DNA of 64,000 nucleotides from Trifolium pratense. Lineage: Eukaryota > Streptophyta > Magnoliopsida > Fabales > Fabaceae. The notes under the pieces were generated by a model. The model was not told where the DNA came from. It searched no databases and saw only the letters and a program-made list of their open reading frames with translations. Every line of letters starts with the position of its first letter. The stretch's first letter is position 1. Below are positions 41,301 through 52,582 of the stretch, one piece after another. The position numbers were made by a program, and so were the translations under genes. The stretch covers positions 59,722,409 to 59,786,408 of the forward strand of contig NC_060062.1 in assembly GCF_020283565.1 (NCBI RefSeq), in the 5' to 3' direction.

Positions 41301-41682
41301 TAAATTTTAGCTAATTAGAATAATTTTTATAACAATGGACCCAAAAAAAAAAATATATAACAACTTGTATTATAGTTATAAATTGTGTATAAGGTAATTA
41401 TAGTATTTTAATAATAAAAAGGATATTTGTGTCAAAAATCTGAGTCAAGAACTGTATTTTTACATTAACATCGAGAATTTTCTTTCTCCAATTTTACTTA
41501 AAGATTAATAGCTTGTTTAAGCAACAATTTGAAGGCATTGAAATTCATTTTTGTCTACCTCCTGTAAACTCATCAACGCTAATTTTAATAGCTTCTTTGG
41601 GCAAGTTTTGAATAATTTTAGTATACTAATAGCCAATTCCAGCCATGATTTTGTGTATGACAGCTGAAAAAAGATAATAATT

Positions 41683-42364
41683 TTTTTTGAATAGCAAAGA
41701 TAATAATTTTTTTTGAATAGCAAAAGATTTATTAATCAACAGTCAAGACACAAGAAGTGCCAAGAGAGGGCAAACAAAATAAAAATAAACTAAGAAAGGG
41801 AGGATTTTCACTCTAAAACAGAGGCAAAAACGCCTCCCCCCACCAACCAGACAGCCAATATCAAAACACTATGTCTAAAAAACTATCAACAATAAATGTC
41901 GGGCTCTAGATTCCATTCATAAAAAAGACACGGAGAAATCTTTAATTTCTCCAAACTCCATTTCCATGAAGTCACTTTCACCTCCTCTATAATAACTAAA
42001 GGCTCCATAACAATATTATTAAAAACCTTATTGTTTCTTGCTTTCCAAATCACCCAAAGCACCGAATGCCACACAAATCTAAAACCTTTTCTTGACTTTT
42101 TAGATAAGGCTGCTTCTCCAAAACAATAAAAAAGATAGAAAAGATTTGGCGGCATCACAATCAACACCCCTAACCACTTGAAGATTGCATATACCAAACA
42201 ACATGAGCCACTTTACAATGCATTAATAAATGTCTCGAAGTTTCCAGCGAATCATCACACCACACACAATTACCACCCATATCATGATTAATGATACCTC
42301 TCAACAAAAGATTTTCCTTCGTCGGGACTCGATCATAAAGAAGTTGCCAAGAGAAAGCTAGCAC
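41683..42364 (-). mobile_element. 5'-truncated LINE with zf-RVT remnant
   Basis: Minus-strand translation shows the C-terminal end of plant L1-type ORF2: AFSWQLLYDRVPTKENLL, CVWCDDSLETSRHLLMHC (zinc-binding zf-RVT region), then FRFVWHSVLWVIWKARNN, with a frame change between the parts near 42180. The insertion is bounded by a 16-bp duplication AAAAAAGATAATAATT at 41667-41682 and 42365-42380. Its 3' side ends in a tail with two copies of GCTATTCAAAAAAAATTATT. Dead copy; it lacks the reverse transcriptase core. Confidence 0.85.
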
Positions 42365-42701
42365 AAAAAAGATAATAATTGTACATAAAAGTTGCGAAAT
42401 TTGGAGATGGTAAGTTAAAATGCAACTTTTAATCTTAACCACGTAAAAACATATAAACCAAAGAAATATTTTGTGCCCCCGTCACGAAAAATAATTTTTT
42501 TTAAGCCATAAATAAAAAAATTATATGATAATTGAGAAATATATTGAATACAAATACTTAATGGAAAAAACACTACTAACAATGTGCCAAAGAAAAAAAA
42601 CACTATCTTAACAAAAAAAAAAGAATGACTTAACAAAATAGTTTGCATTCTACTTCTTATACACTAAATCTATTTCTTATACACTAAATCTAAACATCTC
42701 A

Positions 42702-42783
42702 TTATCTCAAAGCCTTTTGTAATGCTTCATAACGTGGCTCTTCTTTGTATGAGTTGCCATTTTTACTTACTTCGTCCCTCGAT
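42702..42783 (-). other. Possible gene-derived last exon inside the Helitron
   Basis: A minus-strand acceptor (TTTATTTCAG) opens an 82-base stretch that reads SRDEVSKNGNSYKEEPRYEA then LQKALR and a stop. Composition is more gene-like than its surroundings. The source gene is not recognised. It could be an exon captured by the Helitron or chance. Confidence 0.25.
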
Positions 42784-44740
42784 CTGAAATAAAACGCAAT
42801 AGAATATATAAAAATCAAAACTTCACATAATTTGATAAAAGAAAATAAATATAAAGACAATAAAGATATATTTGAAAAATCATATATACGAAAGCTATGA
42901 GTCTATTTGGTATGATGGAAAAAAAGTAGGAAAAAAAAAAATTACACAAATCAATAAATGAATTTGGACTAAAAATACATGTTCATAAAAACGCATCATG
43001 CTAAGCAAACAGAATATAAAATCTATCCAAGCACATCACAGTAACACCAGGAAGGGATCAAAAAGAAAGTAGCAGCAAGACAGGTTACTAAGAAATCACA
43101 GCTTCAACTGCACTTGCATAAAAGATCGACAATATTTCACCTGAAACCAAGAAATTAAACATTGAACTTAGTAAAAAAAAAAAATTAAAAAGAACTTAGT
43201 ACAATATCACTTGTGATCTTTGATTCATTATTACTCAAAAATCCTTTCAAACACTTATCAGAATAGCAAAGCACCAAAGAGAAAGAAAAAAAAATACAGG
43301 TTTAAAGAAGAATTTCGAGAATACTAACCGTGATGTTAGACTCAAAAATACTATTTATAGACAAAGATGTATCTCAAAATAATTATCCCCTTAAATTATT
43401 ATAACCAAAAAAAATTGACCATTAATATTCATCCATTAGCTTATAAAAAAAAATTCAATTTGGTAATCAAAATAATTATCCCCTTAAATTATAACCAAAA
43501 TAAAAAATCGACCTTTAATATTCATTCATTTTTACATTTCAATTTGAAATTGGAATGGGAATTAGATTATGACAACATGGTTATTATATTAGGAAAACGC
43601 GTTTATTAAATTAGGAAAATAACTTAGTAAGGTTGTTTTGATTGTGATGAATAGAAACTTGGTGTAGACAGTCTATTTATAGATGCAGTATATTTTAATT
43701 ACTTTTTTATTTTGTTACATGTAGTACATTGTTAGGCAATATTGACAATAATTCACATGTTATTAATGCAATTAGATGCAGTACATTGTACTGTACACAG
43801 TCAACCATCATATAGTAATCTAATTCTTTAATTTTGTTTACTGTAGTATCGAACAAAATTTAAGGCAATAATCATATTTGATCAACAATTTAGATGCAGT
43901 ACATTGTACATAGTCAACAATCATATAGTAATCCAATTCTTTAATTTTCTTTACAGTAGTATTGACAATATTTAAGGCAATAATCATATAATCATATTTG
44001 ATCAGCAATTTCTAAATATATTCCAAATATATGCGTGTGATATTTCTCTATTCATAATTGCGAAAATAATATATATATATAATAAAGGATGATTAATAAT
44101 AGTAATTTCTATTCATCACATTTTAGTAATTTACGGTTACAAATTATTTGTAATTCAATTAATTTCTATTCACGGTAATTTCTATTCATCACATTTTAAT
44201 TTCTATACTAAAGTCAATTTGACATTTTTAATTATTACAAAAATCATTAATTTCTTTTCTTTAATTCCGTTAATTGTAGTCGACCAATATAATAATGTCA
44301 TTACGTTTTTTTTGTTCATAAAGATGCCAGTACGTTTTAATGCCATAAAACAATGAGAAATACAGGTCATTTAATGGTGTATTAATTCAAAAAAAATAAA
44401 TATAGTGAGGAATAAATGCAAAAAAAAAATCAAAAAATTATTTAATTCATTTATTGCTAAAACAATACGAAAGAAGAATGAACGTGGGAATGCCACGTGT
44501 ACATATTGCTTTGAAAAAAAGCTCTCAACACTGGAAAGGAGAATCACAGACATTATGATTTGTGCCACTAAAAGATAACTTATTTTGAACATAATATTAA
44601 ATAAAAATCAAATCAAAATGAAATGAAATGAAATCGAAAGAAAGCAGAGCAATCACAAATAACAAAGAATTTGTTGAATTTGTTGAATAAAACTTTATAG
44701 GAGACTCGCTATTTATAGATGTAAAATAATAACATAAAAT

Positions 44741-44773
<33 letters not shown>

Positions 44774-45586
44774 GGACATAATAGTAGAACATAAATATAG
44801 AATGTTGCTTAATTTATATTTGGTATAATCCAATTCATTAATATTGTTTAATTTTCTTTAATGCAGTTTTGACAGAATTGTAAATCAGTAATCATATTTG
44901 ATTAACAATCATACTTGATCAACAATTTCCAAATATATGCGTGTGTTATTTTTCAAATCATAATTGTGAAAATAATTTAGTTAACACATCTACTATTTGA
45001 GAGAAATAAAAAATAAATACAAAATAAATTGCCTTTTACATTTATTTTTATCACAAATACAAAATGAAACGCGTTTTTTTTAAAGTAAAAAATAAAAACA
45101 AAATAAAACGCCTTTTTTTTATAACCATATTAAAAAAAACCTTTTTATTTGAGTAAAAATAAATTTATATGTGATAAAAATATAATATTTAATATTTATA
45201 AAATCAAATATGAATGTACATCATTATTTGAATAAAAATAAATGTATATGTGATAAAAGTATAATATTTTAAATTTATAAAATCGAATATGAATGTATAA
45301 TATTTAAATGGATAAAAATAAATTAATTTATAAAATCGAATATGAATGTTTAATATTTAAATGGATAAAAATAAATTAATTTATAAAATTGAATATGAAT
45401 GTTTAATATTTAAACAGATAAAAACAAATTATATTTTCACTAATTAAATATGAATTGTTTATAAAATATATTAATTTAGTTAATTTAATTATTAATTATT
45501 GTAATAATAGCATTTAATATCAAATGCATGAGAAGAGGAGAGAGAAAGACAAATATGTTTGGCTTTTTATATATTATAGATATAGA

Positions 45587-46470
45587 TTCTATTATTAAGA
45601 TATGCTACTTTACACCCCCGTTATTATAGTTACACCCCTCACACACACAATTTAATTTCCAAATATTCCCCCAAATACCCTCATCTCTTCTCTCTAGTAT
45701 TCAAAACAAAACTCTTTAGTTTACTACTCTTCTCCACTCTATATCTCTTCTATCACCCAATTTTTTTTAGTTAAATCTTCGCTATTAATTATATTATGGG
45801 TATTGAATTTAATTATTGTGCGGTGTAAATTTATTTCACATGTTCATCAAATAATATGTTGTCACATCATTTAATGGAGAAGGTAATGCGTGATGCATTT
45901 TATCAAACAAAAGTTTGAACATTAGAGAGGATAATCAAGAAAATTTTAACCCATTTCCGTTAAATGAATAAATCTGAAAGACTGGAACACAAGGATATAA
46001 TTACACCAAAAGTCCAAAGGAAGGAAGCAATATTATCTTCACAATGATTGTCTTCTCATGATTAAAGGCCAAAGTATCATGTTAAGTCTTTTTAAAAAAG
46101 TAATATATTCTTGAAGGTTTACTCAATCATTGTTCTTAATTCACGATTGGATTAATGCAACCAACTGAATTCCTAGGTCATGTATATACGAGGATTTGGA
46201 TTTCGTACTCACGAGAAGCAAAATTATTTCTCTAATCTCTAAATAAAATCAAAGCAGCCGGAAAGTCAGTTTGACATTATTGATAAACAGCTCTAGAACC
46301 AAGTCTATATATGTCTTACAAAATAGAATTCAATAATTAGTGAATTGTTTCTTACAGTTACAGCTATATATAGTCTACAATTACATCTAAAGTACACCAA
46401 TCAGAGGAAGTAATTAAACAACAAAGGTAAACATGGCTCGGCTCCAAAGGGAAGTTCCAGCAAGTCATCA
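45587..46470. other. Spacer
   Basis: AT-rich DNA between the Helitron end and the DWF5 pseudogene. No gene or repeat recognised. Confidence 0.3.
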
Positions 46471-47583
46471 TCAATGATCACACTTCAATATATATATTCC
46501 TGGAATGATTCTGTAAGGTACCCTGTCGCAATAGAGTTTCCAGTACTTGCCATACCTGCATGCAGCGCAAATTTTCAACTAAATGTAAATGCTTCTGACC
46601 CACAACGATGAAATTTCATAATACATTGGGAATGAAGGCCAACTCTAGATAAGAAAAACAAAACTTAGGAATTAGACCATTGCATGTTTAGATTGGTGGT
46701 GAGTTTGGTGTTATCGTTGGTTGTTTGCCCCGTGATTTTGGCAAAAACTACACTTTGAAGTTTCAACAAAATCACAATGCTACGTAACTTTTCAAAACTC
46801 ACTACCAAATCCAAACATGCACCGAAAGTCATGAATCCTAATTAAAGCAAATTGTTTGTAAGAATGGAATATGACAAAGAGCATCGTCTGTGGTAGTCTA
46901 TGCACACTGAAACGAAAATGTCCAAGAAGTATCGCTAACAGATATAAACAGAATGCTTACTTGGTTCTGCATCGATCATTGTCCCTTTTTGCTCGATCGA
47001 AAAGAAGGATCGTAAGAAATATCACGTAGAAGTAAGGCAGAAACTGCATGGGAAAAAAGAAGCAGATATACTTAATTAATATCTTCTACAACTTTCAACA
47101 TGTACAGAGAAATAAACACTCTTTCTTACATGATTGAAAAGAGCTGGGACTGTCCAGAAGAAAGCTCTATACCCTATGTCAAACAGTTGGAGCGGGAAGA
47201 AGAAGGTGAAGTGCGGCTTGAAATGCAGCAGCAGCATAAACAGCGATGATAATTTTGCAAGCGAGAAGAGTAGATTAAGAAAGCCAGCGTTATTGTTAAA
47301 GTAGTGGAAAGTGTTGAGAAGTGATCCATCAGCCAGCCGCCGTCATTGTATACCATCTGGAAGCAAGCAACATTGAATTAATTAGATCTGAATGAATGAA
47401 TGAATGAATGAATGAATGAATGAGGAAGTAGTAGATCGAATAGAATAGAATAGAAATAGACTTACTTACAGTAGAAAGAATTACGAAAGGAGGACAGAGT
47501 GTGAGGAGAGATAACATGGATGATGCATAGGTGACGATCGCTGGCTGAATGTGTACGCTCTCGCTCTTCTTTGATTCATTCCA
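46471..47583 (-). pseudogene. DWF5: 7-dehydrocholesterol reductase (DWF5) pseudogene
   Basis: Remains of the sterol delta-7 reductase of the phytosterol/brassinosteroid pathway, an ER membrane enzyme of about 430 residues. Exon 1 remnant (about 47470-47583) reads ESKKSESVHIQPAIVTYASS and LTLCPPFVIL; no in-frame ATG precedes it. Exon 2 remnant (47130-47356) starts WYTMTAAG then shifts frame (ADGSLLNTFHYFNNNAGFLN), shifts again (KIIIAVYAAAAFQAALHLLL), and is then joined directly to the C-terminal part FFWTVPALFNH. Exons 46961-47043 (FLPYFYVIFLTILLFDRAKR) and 46471-46555 (YGKYWKLYCDRVPYRIIPGI) are well preserved. Roughly the central half of the enzyme is deleted, so it cannot encode reductase. 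A working copy is expected elsewhere. Confidence 0.9.
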
Positions 47584-48064
47584 CCATCTTCTTCTTCTTC
47601 TTCTTCTTGACTTGTGATGAGAGTCACACAAAGAAATTAAGACAATATGTGACAGAGTATAAAAATAAACATTACTGCCGCACATGGAAGAAGCTAGAAG
47701 TGGCCCAATAACAAACAAAGCATATTGTAGATCTGATCTGAGTTTTCTTATTTCTATCACCTTAATAAATAAGCCAAACAAAGTCACAACTTACATTAAC
47801 GGCTTTACACTTTTTAAAAACCAAAAAAAAAAAAATTGTGCATTTAAGACAACTTTTTTAATCATAGAGGACATAAATACAACAAGATTATTAAAGAACA
47901 CACAACAATTGGAATTTAGGAACAATACATTCAATGGATGGATCCAACTATCACAACAAAAAATGTGGACGGAAGTGGGTTGGGTTTCGAGTTAATGTTT
48001 CTGAAAAAATTGTCATCGACCGTTATAGATACATACATGCGACTCTCTAAACAATAATTTCTTA
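47584..48064. other. Upstream flank of the DWF5 pseudogene
   Basis: Starts with a (TTC)n run (47587-47609). No other feature recognised. Confidence 0.3.
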
Positions 48065-48079
48065 AATCTTAATAATCGA

Positions 48080-48768
48080 TCCTTCCTTAAAAAAAAAAAG
48101 AAAGATTATTTTGTTTCGACTAACTACTGAAGCATAGCATATATACATGTAACAACAACACATGTAGTAACAAGTATAAACATGTAACATATACCATATT
48201 GTGATAGTTACAATATCCTATCTCTTTTTCTCTCATCTCCTAGGTTCTAACCCTAGCCGTCACCTTTTTTCTTCTTCTTAGTTTATCAAAGAGAGGTGAT
48301 TTCAGGTCAAATCTTGACCTAAAATCACCCCTCCAAATTGTTTTTTCTTTCTCGTTATTAAATAAGTGTGATTTTTCACATATTTGTTTGGTTTTGTGTT
48401 ATTTGTTATCCCGTCCTTGTGCGGTGTATTCTGTTGTGCCGTCCCTGTGCGGTGTATTTTGTTTTCCCGTCTTTGTGCGGTATTCATTTGTTTCAGGTTG
48501 AAGGATTAGATCCGATCAAGTACAAATTTATCCAATGTCGACTTTTGTGTCATCAACGCTGCAGATCTGGGGACATGGACATTCCAGACACTTCAATATA
48601 GTCATATATGTAGGCTTATGTAATTTGCCGTTTTATGCTATTAACATGGATGCTGTGAGTTTGTTTGCAGATTCATCCTTTTTGTTTTTAGCAAATTTGA
48701 ATTTGTATTACATCGATGTATTCTATCAGTTTGAATGAATGAATATCATTTATTTTTAGTCAAAAAAA
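48080..48768 (+). mobile_element. Non-autonomous polyA retroposon
   Basis: A 689-bp insertion ending TTATTTTTAGTC plus an A-run is flanked by the 15-bp duplication AATCTTAATAATCGA (48065-48079, 48769-48783). This is the mark of LINE-driven insertion. The body has three tandem copies of a short unit around 48410-48480 (CCCGTCTTTGTGCGGT and variants). No LINE coding domain and no clear tRNA-like promoter was seen. Confidence 0.8.
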
Positions 48769-48783
48769 AATCTTAATAATCGA

Positions 48784-50052
48784 AATAGGTCAAACTAAAT
48801 ATTTTTTTTTTCTTTACACTATATTAATGATTATTAGATTAGATGTGAAAATATGTGAGCAGGTGAACCAAATAATTACTACCAAAAAATGTTTTCGAGT
48901 TCAGTTTTTAAATCGAATAATTCTTAATCTTGGGACACAAATTTAACTTACTAAATCCCTTTTCTTAAAAGATTCCAAATTTTGGTGATTGAGAATATGT
49001 TAAGCTCATATGACCAAAGCTCAAATATATATCAACTTAAAAAAAGAATTTTTACTAACATATGAGACACGAGGAAATACGAGTTAACCACTATAAGAAA
49101 AATTTCTTCTCTCCGACAACATTTTTTTACCTATGCATAGAAGGTTCAGAAAATATTTTCCAAATTTTTTTTTAGTGTAAAATGTTATTTTCAACAGCAA
49201 TTTTTAACAAGGAAAAAAAAAAACTCCCACTATAAAGTGAGAAAAGTTGGTAAAATGGGCTATCATCATGTTTAGTTTAGGGATGGCAAAAACAAGTGTT
49301 GGGCTTTAAAATCCATAAACAAGGTCACCCTAAACTTTAAAATTATTTACGATTTTCATGTTCAGTTTAACTTAAAAATTACTAATAAACTCCATCATGA
49401 TGCCTGAAAGCTATATTAGTAATTTCTTTTGTCTTATATAAATTTATAAAGTAAATAAAAAACATAGATTTGCAAAAACAAAAAGCTTGAAAATTAAGAA
49501 AATGTTTTTTTTTTTTTTTTATTTTGTGTTAATCCTCCCTTAGGGAAAAAAGAACTACTAATCTGGAGTTTTTTTTTAAGCTCATCAACCACAACCACTT
49601 GAGTCCAATCCAATGAAATAAACTAATAATCCAAAGTTGTCTTTTTGTGAAACTCATTAACCATTTGATCACTTGAGTTAAATGACTTAATTAGAAATAT
49701 GATTTTTGGTGTTTCCACCAATTCATTTCAGTCATCCCATCCTTGACTTAGTAAATCGCTTAATTATATTATATATAACTGGAGTTGTGAAATTAAATTT
49801 AACATCCAAAACTGAAATTCATGTGTTTACACCTCACCTCATTGATCATTCAATTCAAGCTTATATGAATGATCTTCTAGCTTAGCTTGTATTGTGGTAC
49901 GTACATGAAACTTTACACAAAGATAATCATTTCATATGCATATACTAACATTAATACTTCTTAGTAGTTACTACAACATTAATTAGCTACAAAACAAAAC
50001 AAAACAAAACAAAACAAAACAAAACAAAACAAAACATTGTTTTAATATAGAA
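48784..50052. other. Spacer with an (AAAAC)n tract
   Basis: AT-rich, no gene seen. About 49990-50036 is an (AAAAC)n microsatellite of nine to ten units, close to the 3' end of the small gene that follows. Confidence 0.4.
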
Positions 50053-50632
50053 TCAGAGCTCTTTTGGACGTTTCTTTTCTTCCTTATCAGATAAAGTCCT
50101 CTTGACCTTCTCTGCTGCTGATTTTGCAGCATCCTCTAACGTAGCTTTGCTTGTTCCTAGACTTTTGGAAAAAGCTTCTTTCACCTTCTCCCCTGCTCCA
50201 TTGTTACTTGCCACTGCTAATTCAGCCTCATCTCCTCTTCTAAAACTATATATAAACAAAATTAATCATACATACATACATACATTATTTTGTTAGTTGC
50301 TAATTGATTTTTTAGTAGGTAAAATAAAACTAAGTATATATAAAGGTAACAACTTACTCTATATTTGGAGGAAAGAAATAGGCATAAGTGTGATTCACAA
50401 TGGTCTTAACCATGTGCCAATATTGTCCAATAGTTGTTGGGAATATTGATGAATAATACATGGAATATGCACTTCTCAGTCTCTGCCACACCCACATAGC
50501 CGATTTCTTGCTCTGCTCTCCTCCATCATCAACTGTATTACTGGCTCCATTGGCATTGCCAACAAAAATAATAATAGAAGAGAAGCTCAACAAAACCAAA
50601 ACCACAACACTTGCACCCCACTTTTTATCCAT
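50053..50632 (-). CDS. Small signal-anchored protein of unknown function
   Basis: Two exons, 50358-50632 and 50053-50245, join in frame to 155 residues. The N-terminus has a hydrophobic segment (VVVLVLLSFSSIIIFVGNA) that could be a signal peptide or anchor, then an aromatic-rich part (MWVWQRLRSAYSMYY, HTYAYFFPPNI). The C-terminal 60 residues are charged, helical and Ala/Lys-rich (LEDAAKSAAEKVKRTLSDKE), reminiscent of LEA-like amphipathic repeats, ending KRPKEL. I do not recognise the family. It could be secreted or an endomembrane protein; the terminal KEL only partly resembles an ER-retention signal. Confidence 0.6.
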
Positions 50633-50949
50633 AGAGCGTATAATTGATTCTAATTGTTATCTATCACATTCTTCATTTGTTTGTTTCAAACCATTGATAG
50701 ATAGATATGTTGTTAAGTAGGGTGATGTTTTTTGGACACGTTAGTCACCACTTGCACCACACGTGTCCTTTCCGTATTACTTACTCACCCTTCTTTAGTG
50801 TTTATAAAACAACACGTTTCACTTCATCATTTATATATCTTCTATAAACTTTATTATTATAGATAGATAGATAGATATTATAAGAATAGATGATGATGAT
50901 GATGAATCAGCTTGGAACCGCCATTTTTTAATTACATATATTAAAGGAA
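50633..50949. promoter_or_regulatory. Upstream region of the small gene, cut by the LTR element
   Basis: Contains an ACACGTGTCC motif (G-box/ABRE-type CACGTG core) near 50760 and a short GATA run near 50860. The LTR retrotransposon is inserted about 320 bases upstream of the start codon. The regulatory role is inferred. Confidence 0.35.
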
Positions 50950-51008
50950 TGAATTGTTGTAATTGCCTTGGAATTATGATCAGAAAAAAACAAGTTAAGC
51001 TGCTGCCT

Positions 51009-51127
51009 CCTGCGCGAGGCGCAGGATATTCTGCGCGAGGCGCAGCTGTGATATGCAGGTGGAGCTTTAGCCACTGCCTCCTGCGCGAGGCGCAGTGAGG
51101 TTTGCGCGAGGCGCAGCCTGCGCGAGC
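51009..51127. repeat. Repeated GC-rich palindrome in the 5' LTR
   Basis: The 14-base TGCGCGAGGCGCAG occurs four times, with a fifth partial copy (CTGCGCGAG), in the U3 part of the LTR, just before CTATTTATAGGC (TATA box). The same set is at 53091-53210 in the 3' LTR. In otherwise AT-rich DNA this could be an enhancer array or a CG-rich methylation target. Confidence 0.8.
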
Positions 51128-51628
51128 CTATTTATAGGCAATGCGTTTTTTCTGATTTTTAAGGTGATTTTAGGGTTTCTAAAGCCAACAAAAGACTAGG
51201 GTTTATTAGAGAACTTCTCTTGGGCATACTCTAGGGTTGGGGATTGATTCATCACCTTGTAAACACTTATTGATTGAATCTCTTGGTCACGGGAAGAGAT
51301 TCGGGAAAAGGGTAGAATTTAGGAAAAACTCTAAATTCTTGCAACTCTTGTATTGAATCTTTGTAATCAAGCTTTTCATCGATAGTGGAACGGAGAGTCT
51401 CTCTCCCCCAGACTAGGTTGTTATAACCGAACTGGGTAAACAATTTGCTTCGTGTTCTTTACAGTTTTATTACTTATCTTTTGTTCGTGATTATTATTGC
51501 TATTTCCACGTTTTGATTGCTTATTCGATTTGCTCCACACATCAAGTTCTTTCATTGGTGTGATTTTAAGAAGAATTCACAACAATTGGCGCCCACCGTG
51601 GGGCAAAGGATCAAACGAATTAAGTATC

Positions 51629-52462
51629 ATGGGTTCTAAGTGGGAGATTGAGAAGTTCACCGGTAAAAATGACTTCGGTTTATGGAAGGTGAAGGTACGG
51701 GCAATATTAACACAACAAAAGTGTGTTGAAGCATTGTTGGGCATATCGAATATGCCAAATACTCTCTCGAACGCAGAAAAGAGCGAGATGAATGATAAGG
51801 CTTTGAGTGTCATTATCTTGTGCCTCGCGGATAATGTGTTGAGGGAAGTAGCTAAAGAAAAAACTGCGGCGGCTATGTGGACCAAGCTGGATGCGTTGTA
51901 TATGACGAAGTCTTTGGCACATAAGCAGTGTTTGAAAGAACGGTTGTTTTTCTTTCGAATGGTGGAGAACAAGCCTGTGGTGGAGCAACTTTCGGAGTTC
52001 AACAAGATCATTGACGACTTGGCGAACATTGACGTGAATTTGGAAGACGAGGACAAGGCCTTTCATCTGTTATGTGCTTTACCCAAGTCACTTGAAAATC
52101 TCAAGGATGCATTGCTTTATGGCAAAGAAGGTACTATCACCTTGGATGAAGTTCAATCAGCTTTGAGGACCAAGGAGTTGACAAAGTTGAGAGACTTGAG
52201 GGTTGATGATAGTGCGGAAGGGCTGAATGTGACGAGGGATAGAAGTGAGATCGAAGGTAGAGGAAAGGGGAAGAAATATGGGTCCAAGTCTAGGCCAAAA
52301 GGTGATAATGGTGGCAGGTTCAAATGCTTCCATTGTCAGGATCCGGGTCACTTCAAGAAGGACTGTCCTCAGAGAAGGGGCAGCGGTAGTTCGTCAGCTC
52401 ATGTTGCCGTTGATGAGGAGGAAGGCTATGAGAGTGCGGGAGCACTCATAGTCACCAGTTGA
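51629..52462 (+). CDS. Copia-type Gag of the TR-GAG element
   Basis: Intact 277-residue frame starting MGSKWEIEKFTGKNDF. The N-terminal two thirds is a Copia gag domain (DNVLREVAKEKTAAAMWTKL, LKERLFFFRMVENKPVVEQL, DEDKAFHLLCALPKSLEN). A basic linker and a CCHC zinc knuckle follow (CFHCQDPGHFKKDC, CX2CX4HX4C). The frame stops after ALIVTS, where autonomous relatives run on into the protease, so pol was removed at this point. Gag packages the element RNA in cytoplasmic particles. The ATG at 51629 is the first after the primer site. Confidence 0.93.
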   Translation: MGSKWEIEKFTGKNDFGLWKVKVRAILTQQKCVEALLGISNMPNTLSNAEKSEMNDKALSVIILCLADNVLREVAKEKTAAAMWTKLDALYMTKSLAHKQCLKERLFFFRMVENKPVVEQLSEFNKIIDDLANIDVNLEDEDKAFHLLCALPKSLENLKDALLYGKEGTITLDEVQSALRTKELTKLRDLRVDDSAEGLNVTRDRSEIEGRGKGKKYGSKSRPKGDNGGRFKCFHCQDPGHFKKDCPQRRGSGSSSAHVAVDEEEGYESAGALIVTS

Positions 52463-52480
52463 CACTCATAGCTTGCTGAT

Positions 52481-52582
52481 CGGCCTGGAGAGGCGGTGGA
52501 AGAATACTCAACATCGGCCTGGAGAGGCGGTGGAAGAATACTCAACATCAGCCTGGAGAGGCGGTGGTAAGAATACTCAGTT
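52481..52582 (+). repeat. Three 34-bp tandem repeats after gag
   Basis: Units start CGGCCTGGAGAGGCGGTGG and end AATACTCAACAT; the third is slightly diverged. They lie at the place where pol is missing. Two looser repeats (GGAGGCAAGCAT) follow near 52800 and 52900. Confidence 0.85.

Larger units (their letters stand above)
39158..45586 (-). mobile_element. Large non-autonomous Helitron-like element, about 6.4 kb
   Basis: Minus-strand 3' end: CTAG at 39158-39161, preceded by a hairpin at 39169-39187 (arms ACTCGTGC and GCACGGGT). Minus-strand 5' end: TCTATATCTATAATATA at 45586. The host bases are A on the left and T on the right, the Helitron target. The interior is very AT-rich, with no RepHel helicase, and holds diverged tandem repeats, a hAT-type MITE and a truncated LINE. 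The two ends could in principle belong to two different elements. Confidence 0.5.

Noticed and set aside
43088..43140. Second exon-like stretch in the Helitron (GEILSIFYASAVEAVIS then stop)
   Set aside because: It has its own stop, so it cannot join the stretch at 42702-42783, and it is too short to support alone.
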